Below are positions 7,381-11,483 of a stretch of 11,483 bases of DNA, in pieces (position 1 is the stretch's first letter; each line of letters opens with the position of its first letter). A model generated the notes under the pieces. The model saw only the letters and a program-made list of their open reading frames with translations, did not search any database and had not been told where the DNA came from. Source of the stretch: Legionellales bacterium UBA5158 (GTDB lineage: Bacteria > Pseudomonadota > Gammaproteobacteria > DSM-16500); the NCBI GenBank assembly GCA_002413665.1, contig DHXK01000014.1:3201-14683 (forward strand), given 5' to 3'. The position numbers were made by a program, and so were the translations under genes.

Positions 7381-8430
7381 ATGTCATTAAAAATAGGCCC
7401 TATCGTCTTCGATTTAATAGGAACAACATTAAGCCCCGAAGAACGAGAAATATTACAACATCCTTTGATAGGCGGGGTAATCTTTTTTGCTCGCAACTAT
7501 CAATCACCTGATCAAATCGCTCAACTCTGCAAAACAATCCGCGCAGTCCGAAAGACGCCTATTTTAATCACTGTCGATCAAGAAGGCGGGAGAGTTCAGC
7601 GTTTTCTGACTGGTTTTCAGCGTTTACCAGCAATGGGAAAGATCGGTGAACTGTATGCGGAATCTCCAAAATTGTCTTTAAGTTTAGCTTCAGCCACAGG
7701 TTATTTGATGGCAGCTGAACTTCTTTCAGTTGGTGTAGACTTAAGCTTTGCTCCAGTGCTAGATATTGATTATGGTAATAATCAAGTAATAGGTCAGCGA
7801 GCCTTTCATCAACAAGCAGATGCACTTATCCTTTTAGCAAAATCATTTATGCAAGGCATGCAAACAGCAGGCATGGCATCTGTGGGTAAACACTTTCCTG
7901 GACATGGAGCAGTCAGTGTTGATTCGCATCTGGATTTACCGATAGATTTGCGCCAACTAAAAGAAGTCGCGGAAAATGATATCTCTCCTTTTAAACATTT
8001 AATCAACAATGGTATCCAAGGTATCATGGCGGCACATATACTTTTTTCTTCAATTGACAAACACCCTGTCAGTTTTTCATCTTATTGGCTAAAAGAAATT
8101 TTACGTAAACAATTGAACTTTAAGGGTATGGTCTTTAGTGATGATTTGAATATGAAAGGTGCACATGTCGCAGGTGATGTTCCCGATAGAGCGCAAGCTT
8201 CACTAGAAGCAGGCTGTGATATGACGCTGATATGTAACGATAGAAATGGAATTATTAAAACCTTAGATAGATTAATTCAAGATAAATTTTTTGTTTCTGA
8301 AGCTAAATTTTTACCCATACAAGGACGCTTTCAAAGCACACAACTATCATTAAAAAACTCAACCCTATGGCAAGAAAAATTTAATTATTTTCAAGATGTT
8401 ACACAACAATACGATCTAATTAATGATTAA
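7381..8430 (+). CDS. nagZ: Beta-N-acetylhexosaminidase of muropeptide recycling
   Basis: NagZ, a glycoside hydrolase family 3 enzyme, removes N-acetylglucosamine from 1,6-anhydro-muropeptides in the cytoplasm during peptidoglycan recycling. In species with inducible AmpC it also shapes the inducer pool; no beta-lactamase is in this window. At 349 aa it is of usual length and has no signal peptide, as expected. Visible family motifs are ITVDQEGGRVQRF (63-75), SVGKHFPGHG (167-176) followed by DSHLDLP (181-187), which carries the mobile catalytic-loop histidine, and GMVFSDDLNMKGA (249-261), which holds the nucleophilic aspartate. The ATG follows a GGAG by 6 nt (7371-7374). The next gene is hpt, 70 nt on; a nagZ-hpt neighbourhood is known in other gammaproteobacteria. 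Confidence 0.96.
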   Translation: MSLKIGPIVFDLIGTTLSPEEREILQHPLIGGVIFFARNYQSPDQIAQLCKTIRAVRKTPILITVDQEGGRVQRFLTGFQRLPAMGKIGELYAESPKLSLSLASATGYLMAAELLSVGVDLSFAPVLDIDYGNNQVIGQRAFHQQADALILLAKSFMQGMQTAGMASVGKHFPGHGAVSVDSHLDLPIDLRQLKEVAENDISPFKHLINNGIQGIMAAHILFSSIDKHPVSFSSYWLKEILRKQLNFKGMVFSDDLNMKGAHVAGDVPDRAQASLEAGCDMTLICNDRNGIIKTLDRLIQDKFFVSEAKFLPIQGRFQSTQLSLKNSTLWQEKFNYFQDVTQQYDLIND

Positions 8431-8436
8431 TACTTG

Positions 8437-8467
8437 CATATCACAAGGCCATGTAATGTGTGATATG
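8437..8467 (+). promoter_or_regulatory. Perfect 9-bp inverted repeat overlapping a candidate hpt promoter
   Basis: CATATCACA (8437-8445) and TGTGATATG (8459-8467) are perfect reverse complements around a 13-nt spacer, 6 nt after the nagZ stop. The right half overlaps an extended -10 motif, TGATATGAT (8461-8469), which would start transcription about 25 nt before hpt. It could be an operator covering the promoter, or an AT-rich hairpin ending nagZ transcripts; a T5 run follows only about 11 nt later (8479-8483). The sequence cannot decide between these. Confidence 0.4.
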
Positions 8468-8500
8468 ATTCTTCATACTTTTTAATTATACGAGATAACG

Positions 8501-9073
8501 ATGGAAACAATTGCTAAAACAGTAGATAAAATGAAAGCCGTGTTAGAGACAGCAGAATGTCTTCATGACTTCTCTACCATTGAAAAAGCTTTAGACAAAA
8601 TGGCAATTGAAATTACCGAAAAGTTAAGCGAATCGAATCCGATCATACTCTGCGTTATGATAGGTGCTTTGATTCCCACCGGGCATTTAGTCACGCGATT
8701 ACATTTCCCTTTACAAATTGATTATGTGCATGCAACTCGTTATCAAGGTGCAGTGCGTAGTGGTGATCTTCATTGGATAGTTGAGCCACGCATTGAATTA
8801 AAAGATCGTACCGTTCTTATTGTAGATGACATAATGGATGGCGGTTTGACTTTAGGTTCTATCATTGACTACTGTACAAATGCTGGCGCAAAAAATGTTT
8901 ATTCTGCTGTCATGATCAATAAATTACGCAAACGAGAACCTGGCGTTAATTTTGAACCTGATTTCAGCGGCTTAGATACTAAAGATGAATTTTTAGTGGG
9001 TTTTGGATTAGATTACGCACAATATTTACGTAATGCTCCTGGCATTTATGCTGTCGCAAAAGAACATCAATAA
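8501..9073 (+). CDS. hpt: Hypoxanthine-guanine phosphoribosyltransferase
   Basis: This cytoplasmic purine-salvage enzyme joins hypoxanthine or guanine to PRPP to give IMP or GMP. The 190-aa product has the type I phosphoribosyltransferase fold signature: the PRPP-binding loop VLIVDDIMDGGLTL (residues 105-118), an upstream CVMIGALIPTGHL (51-63) in the place of the first active-site loop, and the late EFLVGFGLDYAQYLRNAPGIY (163-183), which is typical of HPRTs and forms the base-binding region. A long N-terminal helical stretch (1-45) is as in the gammaproteobacterial HGPRT subgroup. Only a weak GAGAT precedes the ATG. The next gene starts 12 nt after the stop, so hpt and the DUF1189 gene are probably one transcript. 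Exact base preference cannot be read with certainty. Confidence 0.93.
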   Translation: METIAKTVDKMKAVLETAECLHDFSTIEKALDKMAIEITEKLSESNPIILCVMIGALIPTGHLVTRLHFPLQIDYVHATRYQGAVRSGDLHWIVEPRIELKDRTVLIVDDIMDGGLTLGSIIDYCTNAGAKNVYSAVMINKLRKREPGVNFEPDFSGLDTKDEFLVGFGLDYAQYLRNAPGIYAVAKEHQ

Positions 9074-9085
9074 AAGGTTAAAATT

Positions 9086-9859
9086 ATGAAATATAATTTT
9101 TTACAAGCAATTGGTATGTCTTTTTACTCTCGAGATTTCTACAATGAGGTCGGTCAGAACTGGGGTGCAAGAGCAATTTTATATTTGTTATTTATTCTTG
9201 CGCTATGCTGGATACCTTCAACCTACTTCATGCAACATGCAATAAACAAAAACCTGCCTAATACATTAACTCAATATCTCGATCAATTTCCTCCCCTAAG
9301 TATTAAAAAGGGAATAGCTCAAACTCCCGAGAATCACCCTTATTTTATTGTTGATCCCAAAAATAAAAAAGTAATTGGAATTGTTGATACCAGTGGAAAA
9401 TATAAATCGTTAGACGCTACATCCGCTTTTTTTTTAGTAACATCTAAACAATTAAGTTATTTGACAAAAGACAAAGGAATTAAAGTTCATCAATTTGAAC
9501 CCACTTTTAATCTTGAAATCGTTCCACAGAAAATAAAACAGACTATGCTTGAATGGTCTAGCTGGCTTTGGATTTTTATTTTTCCGTTCTGTGTTCTGTT
9601 TTCATTTGTTTGGAGACTAATACAAACAATTTTTTATAGTTTGTTAGGTTTAATTTATGGTTCTGTAGCAGACCTTCATGTAGAGTATTCTCGCATTTGG
9701 TTGTTATCATTAGTCGCTATCACACCTGTCATTATCATTGATACGATTGTAATGTCATTCGGAATATACTTTCCTCACAGTTGGGTATTTACATTTGCTT
9801 TAGCTATTATTTATTTATGTTTTGCTATACATGCAAACAAAAAAGAAATGCAGATATAG
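9086..9859 (+). CDS. DUF1189-type multi-spanning membrane protein of unknown function
   Basis: This 257-aa protein has a first membrane span at about residues 28-48, a soluble segment of roughly 100 residues (50-155) predicted to lie outside the cytoplasm, and four hydrophobic segments near 158-176, 178-200, 205-225 and 232-250. The N-terminal FLQAIGMSFYSRDFYNEVGQNWG (about 5-27) resembles the start of DUF1189 proteins, which open with a short motif reading roughly F..S.....Y; I base the family name on that and on the topology, not on a search. No enzymatic residues stand out. AAAGG lies 8 nt before the ATG, and the gene begins 12 nt after hpt. A run of nine T at 9427-9435 is in frame as Ala-Phe-Phe-Leu. 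The function is unknown; a membrane partner or regulator is conceivable, but nothing in the sequence points to a substrate. Confidence 0.75.
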   Translation: MKYNFLQAIGMSFYSRDFYNEVGQNWGARAILYLLFILALCWIPSTYFMQHAINKNLPNTLTQYLDQFPPLSIKKGIAQTPENHPYFIVDPKNKKVIGIVDTSGKYKSLDATSAFFLVTSKQLSYLTKDKGIKVHQFEPTFNLEIVPQKIKQTMLEWSSWLWIFIFPFCVLFSFVWRLIQTIFYSLLGLIYGSVADLHVEYSRIWLLSLVAITPVIIIDTIVMSFGIYFPHSWVFTFALAIIYLCFAIHANKKEMQI

Positions 9860-9912
9860 CATTTCTCCTAATGTAGCCACTTACACAAAGATTATTATTT
9901 AAGGAAAAATTC

Positions 9913-11483
9913 ATGAGTCACCCATGGCTGTTAATTAGTATTCTGTGTTTTGTTATACTGTTTTATCAACGTGCATCTTTAATCGTTTGGACCATTAGTT
10001 TTTCTCTGCTTTTGATTTTATTTACTCGCTTTTCTGGCGTGTCGGCTTTTACTTTAAGTACTGTTTGGATTTTATTTGCATTGGTATTTATTCCACTCAA
10101 TATAGCTGCATTTCGTCGGTTATATATTAGCAAACCCTTGTTGAATTTTTATCTTAAAGTTATGCCTTCCATGTCACGCACAGAAAAAGAAGCTTTAGCT
10201 GCAGGAAGTGTTACATGGGAAGGGGATCTGTTTCGTGGCTCACCACGATGGAATAATTTAATGGCATTACCTAAGCCACAATTATCAGATGAAGAACAAG
10301 CTTTTTTAGCGGGTCCAGTAGAAACCTTATGTGCAATGATTGATGATTGGGACATAACACACAATCGCGCTGATTTACCTCCTCAAATTTGGCGATTTTT
10401 AAAAGATAAAGGATTTTTTGGATTAATTATTCCGAAAGAATATGGCGGTAAACAATTTTCTGCATATGCCCATTCACAAATTTTAGTAAAAGTTTATGGC
10501 TTAAGTCCTACTGTCGCAACGACAATTTCAGTACCTAACTCATTAGGCCCTGCTGAATTATTATTACATTATGGTACGTTAGAACAAAAAAATTATTATT
10601 TACCACGACTAGCGTGCGGAAAAGATATTCCATGTTTTGCATTAACAGGTCCCGATGCGGGATCTGATGCAGGATCTATGCCAGACAAAGGTATTGTTTG
10701 TTGGGGTAATCATGAGGGTGCAAAAGTTTTAGGAATAAATCTAAATTTCAATAAACGATATATAACATTAGCTCCTGTCGCTACCGTCATTGGTTTGGCT
10801 TTTAAACTGTATGATCCAGAACATTTGCTAGGTGAGACTGAAAACTTAGGTATTACTTGTGCATTGATTCCTCGTAATACGCCCAATATGACTATAGGTC
10901 GTCGTCATTTTCCATTAAATATTGTTTTCCAAAATGGTCCTATCCAAGGCGAGAATGTTTTCATTCCGCTTAAATGGATTATTGGTGGAGAACCTATGGT
11001 AGGGCAGGGATGGCGCATGCTTATGGAGTGCTTGGCGGCAGGTCGTGCTATATCATTACCATCCAGTAGCACGGGTGGAAGTAAAGCTCTCTCATATGCA
11101 ACAGGTGCTTATGCACGTATACGAAAACAATTTAATGTGTCAATTGGACGCTTTGAAGGAATTGAAGAAGTATTGGCTCGCATTGCTGGTAATACATATT
11201 TAATTGATGCCGCACGCAGTCTTGCTGCAGCAGCTATAGATGCAGGCGAGAAACCTGCCATTGCTTCCGCTATTGTAAAATATCACGCTACTGAATTAGC
11301 GCGAAAGTTGACAAATGATGCTATGGATATTCACGGTGGTAAGGCTATTTGCCTAGGTCCTAATAATTATATAGGTCGAGGTTATCAATCAATACCGATT
11401 GCTATAACAGTTGAAGGCGCCAACATTCTAACACGCAGTATGATTATATTCGGACAAGGCGCAATGCGTTGTCATCCTTATAT
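9913..11483 (+). CDS. fadE: Acyl-CoA dehydrogenase FadE (5' part, cut by window end)
   Basis: The frame is open from the ATG at 9913 to the window end (523 codons plus two bases); FadE is about 815 aa in E. coli, so roughly 300 residues are missing. FadE carries out the first, FAD-dependent step of fatty-acid beta-oxidation (acyl-CoA to trans-2-enoyl-CoA). The N-terminus has two hydrophobic spans (about residues 5-39 and 47-66), as in membrane-anchored FadE, unlike soluble acyl-CoA dehydrogenases. Then come the FAD/substrate motif CFALTGPDAGSDAGSM (241-256), the VGQGWRMLMECLAAGR helix start, and TVEGANILTRSMIIFGQGA (about 499-517), whose glutamate (Glu501) lies where the catalytic base of the family is expected. 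AAGGA at 9901-9905 is 7 nt upstream of the start. It is 53 nt after the DUF1189 gene with no terminator visible between them. Confidence 0.95.
   Translation, partial: MSHPWLLISILCFVILFYQRASLIVWTISFSLLLILFTRFSGVSAFTLSTVWILFALVFIPLNIAAFRRLYISKPLLNFYLKVMPSMSRTEKEALAAGSVTWEGDLFRGSPRWNNLMALPKPQLSDEEQAFLAGPVETLCAMIDDWDITHNRADLPPQIWRFLKDKGFFGLIIPKEYGGKQFSAYAHSQILVKVYGLSPTVATTISVPNSLGPAELLLHYGTLEQKNYYLPRLACGKDIPCFALTGPDAGSDAGSMPDKGIVCWGNHEGAKVLGINLNFNKRYITLAPVATVIGLAFKLYDPEHLLGETENLGITCALIPRNTPNMTIGRRHFPLNIVFQNGPIQGENVFIPLKWIIGGEPMVGQGWRMLMECLAAGRAISLPSSSTGGSKALSYATGAYARIRKQFNVSIGRFEGIEEVLARIAGNTYLIDAARSLAAAAIDAGEKPAIASAIVKYHATELARKLTNDAMDIHGGKAICLGPNNYIGRGYQSIPIAITVEGANILTRSMIIFGQGAMRCHPY

Noticed and set aside
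7257..7496. Open frame of 79 aa on the minus strand across the prmB-nagZ gap
   Set aside because: It overlaps the conserved nagZ N-terminus and the divergent promoter region and has no family features. It is a chance frame.
8437..8467. CRP/cAMP binding site
   Set aside because: CRP sites read TGTGA-N6-TCACA; here the halves are in the opposite order and 13 nt apart, so the match is only superficial.
10149..10364. Open frame of 71 aa on the minus strand within fadE
   Set aside because: The plus-strand frame through this region is the conserved FadE N-terminal half; the antisense frame has no independent support.

Overview
The window is an AT-rich stretch of bacterial chromosome carrying nine complete genes, with a partial gene at each edge. 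The gene content points to a gammaproteobacterium: FadE-type membrane-anchored acyl-CoA dehydrogenase, prmB-aroC in the classical enterobacterial order, NagZ, YciB and BolA. The low GC content and the protein flavour fit a Legionellales-like lineage (Legionella/Coxiella/Berkiella relatives). That placement is inference from gene content and composition, not from a search.

Layout. (1) Positions 1-3300, + strand: the end of an RND periplasmic adaptor gene, abutted by a complete RND inner-membrane pump gene of the HAE1/AcrB class. (2) 3328-4148, + strand: yciB (inner-membrane septation/envelope protein) and bolA, two nucleotides apart and probably cotranscribed, possibly with the pump. (3) 4145-5056, - strand: an SPFH/band-7 membrane protein whose C-terminal region strongly recalls plant hypersensitive-induced reaction (HIR) proteins. 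Its stop codon overlaps the bolA stop codon in a shared TTAA. (4) 5057-5253: an intergenic gap holding a GC-rich, almost perfect 25-bp inverted repeat that looks like a REP/MITE-type element. (5) 5254-7232, - strand: prmB-aroC (ribosomal protein L3 glutamine methylation; last step of the shikimate pathway). (6) 7233-7380: a divergent promoter region with a small hairpin and a five-codon leader ORF. (7) 7381-9859, + strand: nagZ (muropeptide recycling), hpt (purine salvage) and a DUF1189-type multi-spanning membrane protein. hpt has its own plausible extended -10 promoter inside an inverted repeat and is 12 nt from the DUF1189 gene. (8) 9913 to the window end, + strand: the first 523 codons of fadE (beta-oxidation).

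Most of the window is housekeeping sequence with one drug/solute efflux locus. There is no CRISPR array, prophage, toxin-antitoxin pair, tRNA or rRNA, and no obvious new multi-gene system. The parts that most merit a second look are the GC-rich inverted repeat, the HIR-like SPFH gene beside it, and the small regulatory structures in front of nagZ and hpt.
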